Assembly: GCF_032884065.1 (NCBI RefSeq)
Contig: NC_088867.1
Coordinates: 28,329,507 to 28,393,506, forward strand
Reading direction: 5' to 3'
Length of the DNA: 64,000 bases
Source of the DNA: Artemia franciscana
Taxonomy: Eukaryota > Arthropoda > Branchiopoda > Anostraca > Artemiidae
Within the stretch, counting starts at the first letter, position 1. Each line of letters begins with the position of its first letter. Under the pieces are notes generated by a model that was not told the DNA's origin, did no database searches, and was given only the letters and a program-made list of their open reading frames with translations. Below, piece after piece: positions 1 to 10,263 of this stretch. The position numbers and the translations under genes are program-made.

Positions 1-90
1 AAACATATTCTATTTTCAGTAAAGGACAAATCAGGCTCTACTTTTAGAGGGTCTAGAACGGGCGGTTTTCTTTTTTAAGGTTTCCTACAA

Positions 91-312
91 AAGTTTGCCC
101 ATTATGATTTTTAACATAAAACTTGTCTGTGAATAATACGCAATTTTTCTTGAATTTGGGCCTTTTTCCCATTGGCATCTGAATGTCACTGAGATTTATC
201 AGCCAAAATTTTTATTCCTACATAAGCTTGCCCACCATGATTTCTAATATAGAACTTACCTGTGAATATTAGGTAATTTGCTTGATTTTGGGATATTGTC
301 CCTTGTGCATCT
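91..312. repeat. Two-copy direct repeat, period about 133 bp
   Basis: Segments starting at 91 (AAGTTTGCCCATTATGATTT) and 224 (AAGCTTGCCCACCATGATTT) are similar over about 75 bases. No gene is seen in 1-540. Confidence 0.6.
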
Positions 313-629
313 GAACATATTTATAATTTAATACCAAAGATTTTCCCTAAATCCCAGTTCGTCTTTAAATTATGCTTCCTTTCTTCAAATATGTGTCTAT
401 CTCAGGTGCTTTTAATAGTTGTTTAGACTTAGGAATAAGGAGGTAGGAAAGAGTTCAGTCTCGTATCATTAATAAGTTCAGATTACCACAGCGTGAACAG
501 GTGTTGTTTTCGCGCACACGGAATTTTATGACTGTTTATGGTACAATGACTACTTGCGACTACTATTACTACTACAAGTACAATTACTGCTATTACTACT
601 ATTATTACTACTACTGCCATTAGCACTAC

Positions 630-822
630 CAGGGGTGAACCTATGGGGTTTTTTTTGGGGGGGGGAGGTGTTATGTAAAGAATTTGCCAACGAAATCCTC
701 CAGATACCGGAGAAATGTTGACACAAAAAACGTTAAGACGCTAAAGACGCCCGAAGTTCCAAGGCGTCAGCACTGCGTGCCGACGCCTTGAAACTTTGGG
801 GACACCACTAGCTGCACCCCTG
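630..822. mobile_element. Small hAT-like MITE inserted in the microsatellite
   Basis: The 193 bp insert starts CAGGGGTG and ends CACCCCTG. The flanks AGCACTAC and ACTACTAC (8 bp, 6 identical) look like a decayed target duplication, though the trinucleotide context weakens that. Its core is a long hairpin (750-800). Confidence 0.6.
750..800. repeat. Long near-perfect hairpin in the MITE
   Basis: The arms around AAGGCGTC and GACGCCTT pair over about 24 positions with two mismatches, one G-T wobble and a three-base TGC loop (774-776). I interpret it as the folded core of the MITE. Confidence 0.85.
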
Positions 823-944
823 ACTACTACTATAACTACTACTGCTACTATTTCTGCTACTAGTAGTAGTGTACTACTACCACTACTACGAATACTGCGA
901 CTACTACTGCTACTACTAAAACATCAACTAATACTTGTGAACTA

Positions 945-1860
945 AATCAAAAGATTTTAAGTGCGTCCAGGTTGTCAAAAGAGCTTATATTCTGTTTTCA
1001 GAAATGGGTAAGGTTATTTAGTTGAAAATTCCAGTTAATGTTTAGGGGATGTTGTAATAAATAAAAAAACTGTATGTGCATCCAGGTTCTAAAAAGTGTG
1101 TATCTGGAATATCCAGGAACTACTAAGGGTATTAAGTTGAAACTTTCAGTGACCTCTAAAGGGGACGTTTCACTTAATAAAAAGATATTAGGTGCATCCA
1201 GGTTGTCAATAGAGTGTTTCTGGGCGCATCTATATTTATTTCAGGAGTGATTACGAGCGTTAATTTGAAAATTTCGGGAAAATCTAACGGGGATGTTACA
1301 CTGAATCAAAAGCAACCATACATATCCAGGTTGTCAAAACGGCAAACCTACAATACCTCAAGAACAGTTAAGGGCATTAAGTTGAAACTTTCATTCAGGA
1401 CTGGCTAAAACTATTAAAATGAAACTTTCAGGAAGTCGATCCAGATGCTGAATTAAAACAAAGACATCATATGCATCCAGTCTGTCAAAGGGGCGTAACT
1501 GCAATATATTAGGAGCGACTAACAGTATTAAGTTGAAACTTCTAATGAAAATGGGATGTTGAATGAAATCATCTTGGTTGTAAAAGTTTTATGTGCAACA
1601 TATCAGGAAGGGTGAGGGTATCAACTCAAAATTCTCACAAAATATTGAGGGGGAGTTGAGATAGAACAAAAGACACTGCGGGCATCCAGTTTGTCAATAG
1701 AGTGTGTATGAAATATCACAAAAACGGCTAGGGCACTAACTTTGTAATATCAGGGAATGTCGAGAGGGATGTTGGAGTCAATTAAAAGGAATTATGTGCA
1801 TCCAGGTTGTCAGAATGAAATTTTTCCAATACCACACCAAGCAAACATTCAAGTCAAAGT
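945..1860. repeat. Degenerate tandem array, family D, about 110-150 bp units
   Basis: GCATCCAGGTTGTC or variants recur near 964, 1077, 1193, 1319, 1470, 1681 and 1797, each followed by an AATATC and a TTAAGTTGAAACTTTC block. The same family appears at 3240-3560, 40120-40300 and 47090-48250. The short open frame at 1214 is inside it and not a gene. Confidence 0.8.
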
Positions 1861-2964
1861 CACAAATAAAAGAGTATAACGACTCAGAAATGAAGATAGC
1901 TGAATGATACCTCTGCTATATATTTATTCTTTTTTTTTGTATATATGTAGTCTATGAGCCTTCTCTCCAGGAGTATTGTTTCGGACATATTATGCAGAAA
2001 TTACTACTGAGTCAAAATCCTAGTTGAAGAACCGTTCCAAACATTTATTTTAAACTGAACGAAATGTATACAATAATGTATTGAACACAGTCAAATCCAA
2101 AGCTCAGATCACATTATACAACTTAGGAACCTGAAGTAGAATCCAATACTTTAATTTTAAATCCAAAAGCCTGAAGAACTGGAGAAATATTCATAATATT
2201 AACCGATAATAACACTTTTGTAATCAAAATGAACGACAATCCATTTTGAAGAAACTCTCTTTTTTCATAGTAAAGTAAAGAGCCAAATTAAAACTTAATA
2301 CGAGCACAATTAATTTTCTACAATAATTCAATCTTCAAATGACCAGAAATTGCTGCGGGTCAATAATTAAAACTTAAGACGAGTCTAAATCATAAAACTC
2401 AAAGCCAAAAATATTTTAAACTTATTTTTTCATAATTACGAAAACGAAAAATAAAAAAATCACTGTTATAAATAAAATAAACCACAGGTATTTTTTTCGT
2501 TAATTTTCTGGAGAATTATAGAAGACTGTTAAAAATAAAAATAGTTTCCAATATAACGCAAATGATTTAGGAGAATTTAGAAGGTTTAGAGTATCCAAAC
2601 CCCTATTTGTAGTAATTTCTATTTCGTATCAAGTTTGAATTGAGTATTAATTTTAATTTTCACTCTTTTTAGGGTTTAATTATCCAACAGTATCTGTTAT
2701 CTTCATATTTGATGTGATTGCAGTTCAGGAGGGGGGTAAGGGAGTTTGACCCCAAAGAATGTTTCTTTGACTCGTAAAAAAGAATAACATAAATAAATAT
2801 AAACAAATTTTTGATCTCCCCGAAAAAAATCCTTTTATAACCCCCTTTCCCCTCAAAAAAAAAAAATCCTGGATACGATCCTGATTGTTGCTATAATTTC
2901 TGTTCGTTTTAGGTTTTATCTATTTTTTGAAAGTAACTTCTGGTCGTTTAAAGGTCGAATTAAA
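1861..2964. other. AT-rich stretch without a recognisable gene
   Basis: Contains a family B repeat fragment near 2256-2420 (AAAGTAAAGAGCCAAATTAA) and, near 2860-2885, a TCCTGGATACGATCCTG end that resembles terminal repeats of hAT-like MITEs. No coding signal is seen. Confidence 0.6.
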
Positions 2965-3120
2965 TAATAAAAAAAACGCAAGTTTTTAAAACTGAAAGTA
3001 AGGAACCACATTACAATTTACAACGAATGGAAATTAGTCCGTACATGAAGGGGACTGTTTCTTCCTCACTTCAGCTCGTTAAACTAAAGTTTTTTAGTGC
3101 TTTATAAAAGTATCATATTC
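2965..3120. repeat. Family A repeat, single arm
   Basis: AAAACTGAAAGTAAGGAACC through TAAACTAAAGTTTTTTAG matches the arms of the foldbacks at 16997 and 34534. Confidence 0.65.
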
Positions 3121-3239
3121 CAATTCAACCGCCATTGGGTTTCAGCAGTTCTCTTTAAAGAATTGGTACAAAAAGTTAAACTTTACCACAAAGAGGGAGG
3201 GGATCAGGATCTATTGACGAAGAAGTAGCGAGGTAAATC

Positions 3240-3560
3240 CGTCTAAACAAAATTTACTCTGAATGTATACACGTTGAAGCAGTTATGTAAATAAAAAGAC
3301 ATAGTGTGCTCAGTTTATCAAAATAACGCATCTGCATTATCCGGGGGATGGCACGAGGAAGTTGAGTTAAAACTTCAAAAAAGTATCAGGAGAGGGCATA
3401 AGGGGACTTAAAGTCCGTCGGGGGAGGAGGTGGAATAGACCCGAAAAATCCTGTCTCCAATCAGCATAATATTTCTTTTCGCTATGAGCCCCAGTGGAAC
3501 TTCATTATACTAGTCAAGTAGCAAGGTCAAATTGAAAGACTCTAAATAGAACCAAGTTAT
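3240..3560. repeat. Family D repeat remnant
   Basis: Shares the TTTATCAAAATA.CGCATCTG and GAGTTAAAACTTC blocks with the array at 945-1860, more diverged. Confidence 0.5.
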
Positions 3561-5300
3561 CAGAATGTTGTATTTGTGATATTGTGAAATTTATGGTTTG
3601 GGAATGAATGACAGGTACAAACAAGTTTTTTCTACCAATGATTCGATCACCAAAAAAATTGGGCTAAAGAAATAAAAAATTTGTTTCTGAATAAATTAAA
3701 ACTTACAATGGATAAGTAGTTGGGTCAGGGCACCCCAATACACAGAGAAAAGGCTTGAACAAAAAAAAATTACTCCAGCCAAAATTAACCAAAATCAACC
3801 CTCCAAACTTCTGTTTCTGATTGGCCAAGACTTTTCCCGGACCGAAAGGAGCTAGTGGTTTCGATCATACCAGATCAAAAGACTGAAATACAAAGGAAAC
3901 CAGAAAACGGTGCCATAATTTTGTGTCTTCACTCGGCTTGAAAGTTACATCCACATGCCCCAGGTTCGAATGAAATCATTGTAAAAAATGACATTGGCTG
4001 CATTGATTCGTGACGCTAACTTACAGAGCATGTAAACAGGAGTAGGTAACCCTCATTACGTTTTGGAAATAAATTGCTTTTAGTTGGACTGTCAAAAACA
4101 TAAAACTGAATTAAGCGGTTAAAGAGAACTTTCAAAATTAACCCGAGAAATTTATGCTTAAGCCTTCTTAAAAATACTAAGACTCCTATATACTTTCATC
4201 TTAATCAGATCAATATGACGTTTTAATCGTAACGTATCATAAGGACTCTCAAGAATCAAATATAGCAAGAACAGCTAACGTTTGAGAAAGAATATTATGG
4301 AATTCTTCCATGGGATCTAAAACTAACAAAATTGCACTGTAGACTGATTTCATCTTCGTTTTTTGGAGGACAGACTATCCAAACGAATACTAGTGCAGGT
4401 GAAATTCCTCCCTCCTCTTGCCGACAAGTATGAAGGCTGGTAGTAGGATTAGAAACTAGCCATAGATAACGTGACGTTGAGCGGGCATTAAAATTATTTA
4501 TAAGTGCTACCTAATTTTGCCTATCAACAATCATGTGCATTTAAACTCTTCGGGGGTTACGAGAGAGGGAGGTATAGGGTGGTGAATTTTGTGGGTCAGT
4601 ATTTGTCAGTTTGGAAAAATGAAGTGGATAGCTTCAAGGTTAAGTTTGAGCGCTAACCTTATCGAATCCACCGATTTAAGCTTTAAATTAGAGTCAAAAG
4701 TTCTATTAATCTGGGTTACATCCATTTAATGGTTACATCCGACAAAATGCGCAACTACGGGTATGTATCCCGAAAATCCAAGGGTGTAGGCAAAACTTAC
4801 GATATTTTCAAACTTATTTGCTATGTTCGAGTTCTACTTGATACCGTTTGGGCCCTATTTCTCTCAAGGCTGTTGTTTCACAGCAAAAAAAAGACAGAAA
4901 GACAGATCAATAGCTACACGTCTCGGGAAACATAGGAATTTGTTTCAACGATAACGGGCTGAAATACCCTTAGGTTTTTTTTTACATACTAAATTTGATA
5001 GTGTAGCTTTCATCAAGATTACCGCCATTTCTGTGTCTAGGAAGTGTTTTCACCCTTTTCTAAACCTTGACAAATGTCTTTATGCTAATAACTTTCGATA
5101 GCTAACCTTAAACTTGACTAGTTTACATGTTTCGGGTAGAACGACAAATATAAGCCATACAAATCATAAAAGCGAATTAGAAGCAGACCCAAAACAAACC
5201 CACATACCGTTAGTTACGAACATCTTATGCAATTTAACAGGAGAGCATAACACACAATTTATGTTAGCTGTTGCTGTGGCTCTTCGCGCCACACCAACAC
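3561..5300. other. No recognisable gene
   Basis: AT-rich sequence. The open frames at 4729 and 5114 have no family-like motifs; the second overlaps the GC-rich Helitron end. Nothing else is seen. Confidence 0.5.
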
Positions 5301-5363
5301 CTAGTTGGTGGGGGCGCTTCGCGCCCCCCAGCCCCCCGCGCTCGTCGTTACACGCCGTATTGG

Positions 5364-5532
5364 TTACGCGCCATTGTAGTGGTGTAATAGATTGTCAGGT
5401 TTACTGACTCTTGAACATACAACATATAATTGTCCATGGGAAAAACAATCCGTATTCAGATCTATACTGCATTTTTCTAATGATTGCCCTTGAGCTTTGT
5501 TGATGGTGATTGCTAATCGAATATTCCCTGTG
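5364..5532 (-). pseudogene. Helitron Pif1-like helicase, C-terminal motif
   Basis: The - strand reads [20 protein letters not shown], then [20 protein letters not shown], and ends HHYNGA with TAA (5366-5364). The TINKAQGQS and GQLYVA.SRV boxes are motifs V and VI of the rolling-circle Helitron helicase. In the element the protein unwinds the strand during rolling-circle transposition. Upstream, the frame runs into the minisatellite at 5555-5860, so only the C-terminus remains. Confidence 0.85.
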
Positions 5533-5554
5533 TTCCTGTAGTCATTTATATATC

Positions 5555-5860
5555 CTCCTGTGCCCCCCGGCGTCCCCGTTGTAGTTGTGTCCCTGTGTCC
5601 CGGTCGTCATTTATATTCCCTGTGTCCCGGTCGTCATTTGTGTCCTGGTGTCCTGGTCTATAATTTCTCTTTGAGTGTCCCGGTCCTCATTTGTATTCCC
5701 TGTGTTCCGGTCGTCATTTATATTCCCTGTGTCCTGGTCGTCATTTGTGTCCCGGTGTCCCGGTCTGTAATTTCCCTTTGAGTGTCTCGGTCGTCACTTA
5801 TATTCCCTGTGTCCTGGTCCTCATTTGTGTCCCGTTGTCCCGGTCTGTATCGTCATCTTA
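5555..5860. repeat. Minisatellite inside the Helitron helicase tail
   Basis: Nested copies of GTGTCCCGGTCGTCATTTAT and close variants, including ATTCCCTGTGTCCCGGTC. On the - strand one frame reads repeats of NINDDRDTG. The array directly adjoins the helicase motif. The open frames seen on the + strand here are repeat artefacts. Confidence 0.85.
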
Positions 5861-6268
5861 TAATGACGTCATATACAAAGTCTTACATACTTATAATAAC
5901 GTCATACGCAAACCCTCTTTTTACAAAAAAAAACATACAAAAAACAAACATGCATACAACTTATTTTTATATATATAGATTAACATCTTATGCATAACAC
6001 ATCTTTGTAATTTATTGGGAGAGTATGGTACAAGCAAGTCTTGTTATCAATAGAGGACCGTAAAAAGTCCAGTCGGAGTAAGAAATGGTAGTGCTGTGTT
6101 GGGAAGGACCATAGTTGGAACTCTGGTAAGTTCCTTTACAAACCTAGTTTGTCAAAAGACCAACATCTATTCTTAAGAATATTATTCTGCTTTTCTTTGT
6201 TTTAATAAAACCCCAGTTGTACTTGCTAAGGTAAAAACTAATTACCCATTCTTTTCTCTGTGGAAAGT

Positions 6269-8941
6269 TAGACGTCCGCGATCACCTGGATTGACCACGA
6301 ATAATATCAGTATTTTATAGTCCTTGTTGTATGCAATGGCTAAGCTCATGGTGAAGCGCTGAGAGTATAACGGGAAGGGAAATCGGGAGTGTAGTTTAAC
6401 TGCCCTCCGAGTCTGTCAAGTGATATTAGCCACTCCAGGCATATGTTACCACCCTTTATCCTGCAAAACCAGCTGCCAAACCGTATTTAAGAAATAAATA
6501 CAAAACTCAGATTTTTGATTCTCTCTTTTCATTTGTGTAAGCTACTGTGGTTTTATTGGCTGAACACAGCCGGGCATACATGCCTTTGCTATCCTAAGCA
6601 AAGCTGTCTAATCCCAGATAAACAGCTTTTATTTCTAAAACATTGATGTCAAATCCTATTTTTCTGAGGACCATTTACCTGTGGCCGTTTTCATGGGATA
6701 TTCATCCACAAATTCCCAACCAAGTTTTGATGCATCACCCACAGCCTAGTTTTGATGCATCATCACACAAAAATTTTTGTCAACTAATCTAGGCTCGATT
6801 GCTTTAGAAGAATGATTGAGAATATCCAACGACTATTGCAGTTCCGAACTTACATCAGATGTTAAGGTTAGCTTGGCCGCAAAATTGCCCTGTGTGTGTT
6901 TTAGTCCTTGAGCGATGAACGGCTCCGCTTTCCGGTTAAAGGGCCTAATTTCTGCGATAGTTTGGCCTTGGAGGCTCGTTCTGCTAGTCTCGATAACTAT
7001 AGACCCACCTACCCTTGCACGTTTTTGGTCATCCAAATGATTCTACCAAATCCACGACAGATTTGGCTTTGGATGGTGTTTTGGCAACATCCATGCCAAA
7101 AAGAAACCCCGTCACTTTGATTTCAGGGGCGCATAAAGCAGATGCTACCATGGGATCTGGGCTCTTTTCGAATATCATCGAATGAGGTCTTTTTAGACTG
7201 AGATCGGGATCGGTGAGTGTATCTGAGATCATAATGTGATCTGTGTCTGTTAGGCTTTTGACAACCTTTTCTTTGATATCACGGTTTTCAAACTAAAGAA
7301 TCGCATTTGTTGCCTCTAAAACATAAAAGGTTAAGTGAGCAATAGTCCGTTGCACTTGAAGTACCTTAGCATCCCTCTTTTTAGCGCATGATGAGAGACA
7401 AGCCCAAATTTTACTGTTAACCTTGGGAACAAAGATTTTATCGGTATTCGCAGGCCTAGAGAAGCGCTCAAATAAATTCTTCAGCTTCCCTATTTCCAGA
7501 GGTTCGGCAGTAGCTCTGTTTGTAAATTTTCAAAGTTTTTGATGTATCATGGGACCTTCCTTAGTACCAGAACGATCTTCAGAAACCTTTTTAAACAGAG
7601 CGTCATTTGACGTGCTTTATTTTCCCCTTTTGCCTTTGTGCTTTTCGGAGAAGCCTTCCGTTTTCTGTCATTTCTTTGGTCATGGATTTCTAATGGGACA
7701 CGCAGAGCCAGTCTCAGAGGTTCTAGAACCTATTTGTGGTCTCTGAGAGCTAGATTTTGCGTTCCTAGAACTAATTTTAGGGCTCCGAGAGCCATATTGA
7801 CCACAAGTTCGAAACTCAAGGTTCCGAGAGCAATTATTTGTTCTTCGATCGCTATCCACTGTTGGGAAGGTTGAAAGAAGAACACCTAGAGTTTCGGCCA
7901 ATTCTTGAATCGTAGTCAATTCTGGACTAAGAAGCTTTGGAAAGAAATTCAAAACATTTTAAATTTTTCTTTCCGGCAGGAAAATACGCATTGATTGCGA
8001 ATCTGACAGAAAACCCAGAAATTATATTTGTTGACTTGAATTTTCCAATTGAATGACAAACCTTCAAATCTGACAGTGATTCCACTGTTTCATGAATGTT
8101 GTTTTGACATTCTGAAAATAACCTTCCCAGAAAGGCTAAATCATCCTAATAAACAACAGACGAATACCATTTAGGGAGAAAACTGGTTTCATGTGCCTTG
8201 TAAGGACCCTTGTAGCCCCTGATTTGGCATTAAAAATTAGCAGCAATCTCAAATAAAACTACATTTTATTATCAAGATCAACAAGACATGAATAGTAAAA
8301 TCGACAAGGTCAACAGGGGTCACATAATAATATTTTTTTCCTTAGGACAACCACAGACTGAAAGTTTCCATTTTAAAATGGCGGTATTTAACGTTTTTGT
8401 TTAACTATTCAAAATTCAGAGTAAATTGAGAAGAATCATTTTTTCAACGGGACCGTAAAAATGGGAGAACTACAAAGCATTTCGTTTTATTTTTCTGAAC
8501 TCAGAACTTCAACAATAGCATCTTTATGCAATAAAATATCAACCTATTTTCTGATAACGTGTAATTCTTCAAAAGTAGGCTAAAATTTATTCTTTGTTTT
8601 CAAAGCTTTCAATGATGTTTTCTTAAATTATTTGCAATCCTGTATAAACTCTTTAACTGTTATTACGAATTTCTAGAAACTCTGGAGTTTGAGCCTTTCT
8701 TGAGGGTCCAGGCCCTGCCTGAATGAGCGCGGTATTGCATTCTACCCTTCTCACCATCATAATCGTCATCCATGAAATTGTCCAACAAGCCAATCACGAT
8801 CTTATTATAACATATTAGAAAAAACGTATATACTTATACTGTGCATCACAATTACTCATCAGATAGTTTAGTCTTAATCCAAGCAAAAGCGAACATCAAC
8901 TGATATTATTCATGGTCAATCCAAGTGATCGCGGATGTCTA
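6269..8941 (-). mobile_element. DIRS-like retroelement remnant between inverted repeats
   Basis: A 43 bp segment at 6269-6311 recurs as its reverse complement at 8899-8941 with three mismatches (core CCGCGATCAC.TGGATTGACC). Between them lies a - strand coding fossil that I compare to DIRS gag proteins. Inverted terminal repeats are a feature of DIRS1-type elements. No reverse transcriptase or tyrosine recombinase was recognised, so the element is at best internally deleted. Confidence 0.5.
7029..7960 (-). pseudogene. Gag-like fossil of the DIRS-type remnant
   Basis: From 7960 downwards the - strand reads ELTTIQELAETLGVLLSTFP, a serine/arginine-rich stretch, then EIGKLKNLFERFSRPANTDK, IFVPKVNSKIW, KKRDAKVLQVQ and ATNAIL, and finally DLSLKRPHSMIFEKS. 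The R-P-N...PKVN..IW...KKRD..LQ.VQ pattern is what I recall of DIRS-like gag. At least one stop (after ATNAIL) and frame changes are present. The family call comes from memory of a poorly conserved protein. Confidence 0.42.
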
Positions 8942-9552
8942 TCTCAGTTTAACTCGAAAGCGTAGCTAAGGTGCTCCACTCTGGAGTAGAATTCTATACA
9001 AATTTGCAAATACACAAAGGTTGCTAATGTTCCTAAGTCTAGATTCGTACTCTGTTCCCGAATAAATTAGGCAGCACGCAACCACATTACCTAGTTAAGG
9101 AAAGAAACAGCGCTATTTGGGAACAGCGTAGCCATATCACCAGTCTACATACTGTTACCAGCGATACTTCACGAAGTGTTACCAAACACAATCTTAAATA
9201 TATCCGTAGTAACTCCAAATGAAGTTAAGATTGTAGACCATCTCCCCCTATGTTGATCCATTAAACATCCCCGGCTCTCTAAGACATTATAATTTACGGC
9301 CTAAATGCACTTCCTTGGAAGTTTTACTCCATCTACCACAAAAGATAATCTAATTGCCCCTAAGCTTCAAGCCTTTAGGCCCTTTGTATATCACCAGACT
9401 TTACAAGGTTAGAAATGACAGTGTAAGTGCCTAAGAAATATAAGCTAACATGAACACATAATCTACGGCTTAGGCATGCCATATTTTATATTTTTCAAAA
9501 TAGCACAGTTTTAAAAACAATTTAAGTTTATTATGGACATACTTGTATTTAC
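8942..9552. other. Intron-like sequence next to the INO80C-like exon
   Basis: No coding segment was recognised on either strand. The next INO80C exon, expected to begin with a YTDP-like segment, is not visible here. Confidence 0.4.
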
Positions 9553-9707
9553 CTTCGCTTCAAGTCCAGAAATGTCACTATATCGTTTGACTGGCATATG
9601 AGAAGGCGGAGATTCAAGAGCAAGGTATTCCCTATTCCCTGGTGCCATTTTATCTGCGAGCATGTATTTTAGTGGTTTAACGGTTCGTTTCTGGTTTGAC
9701 ATTTTTC
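9553..9707 (-). CDS. INO80C: INO80 complex subunit C (Ies6)-like, one internal exon with YL1 C-terminal motif
   Basis: The - strand exon has acceptor TTGATTTTCCAG and donor GCGAAG|GTAAAT, and starts with two bases of a split codon. It encodes KRTVKPLKYMLADKM, then LALESPPSHMPVKRYSDISG and LEAK. Human INO80C has the same order: a basic KNRTWKNLKQIL-type stretch, a PPS..P.KKYSDVSGL motif and then the YTDP segment, which should begin in the next exon. Family knowledge: INO80C/Ies6 binds Arp5 and couples ATP hydrolysis to nucleosome sliding in the INO80 remodeller. The flanking exons were not found. The next one should lie below 9553 or before the window start, because the 6269-8941 transposon remnant fills much of that side. 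The related VPS72 (YL1) protein fits less well. Confidence 0.72.
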
Positions 9708-10263
9708 CTGGAAAATCAAACATTAGATGTAACGTTAGTTAATCTTTTGTTAGCAATGAATTTACAACTTTCTATTGCATGAGGATAAAGCTACCCAATT
9801 TGAAGAATGGTTAATCCTGAGAAAGGACACAGGATATTTCTTTCAGCTTTGATCTAAAGTTAAAAAACCAACAAAATATTTAAATCAGAAAAAAAAGTTC
9901 AATCTAAGAGTTGACACTTTTATTTGTCATCAACAGCTTTTTTAATGCTAGGCTCATAGGTTGTAGCGGCCATTTGAACGGAATTGTCAAAATGTTTGCC
10001 AGTCAACCGGCTCCTTTACTAGTTTCTTATGGATTTTCGTTAGAAAATGATATCTCAGGCCGATATGTTGAGCTGAATATAGCCTTCACACATAAACCAA
10101 CCTGAAATGAAATTAGATTTTTTTGCTCAGGAAAAAAGGCCAAATATTTTCACTGCTTAAAGTGAGTGCTTCAAATCAAAAGTCACTTTTAAAATCAAGC
10201 AGCTCCATCTCCACTGCAGCGCTGTCTTCTTAAAAAAAATGTAGAGAATTCTGTAGTATTACA
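9708..10263. other. Intron-like sequence upstream of the INO80C-like exon
   Basis: On the - strand an ATG in a good context near 9976 opens MAATTYEPSIKKAVDDK but stops without a usable donor, so it is not called. Otherwise no gene is seen. Confidence 0.4.

Larger units (their letters stand above)
548..927. repeat. Interrupted TAC/TAT trinucleotide microsatellite
   Basis: ACTACTATTACTAC-type runs at about 550-627 and 823-927 are one array split by the MITE at 630-822. Confidence 0.85.
5301..5880 (-). mobile_element. Helitron 3' terminal fragment
   Basis: On the - strand a Pif1-type helicase tail is followed by a GC-rich stretch, a perfect 8 bp stem hairpin with a 3-base loop (5328-5310), and CTAG (5304-5301) five bases later. 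Hairpin plus CTRR is the usual 3' end of Helitrons. A second small hairpin near 5280-5298 makes the exact end uncertain. The upstream part beyond about 5880 is not recognisable. Confidence 0.7.
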
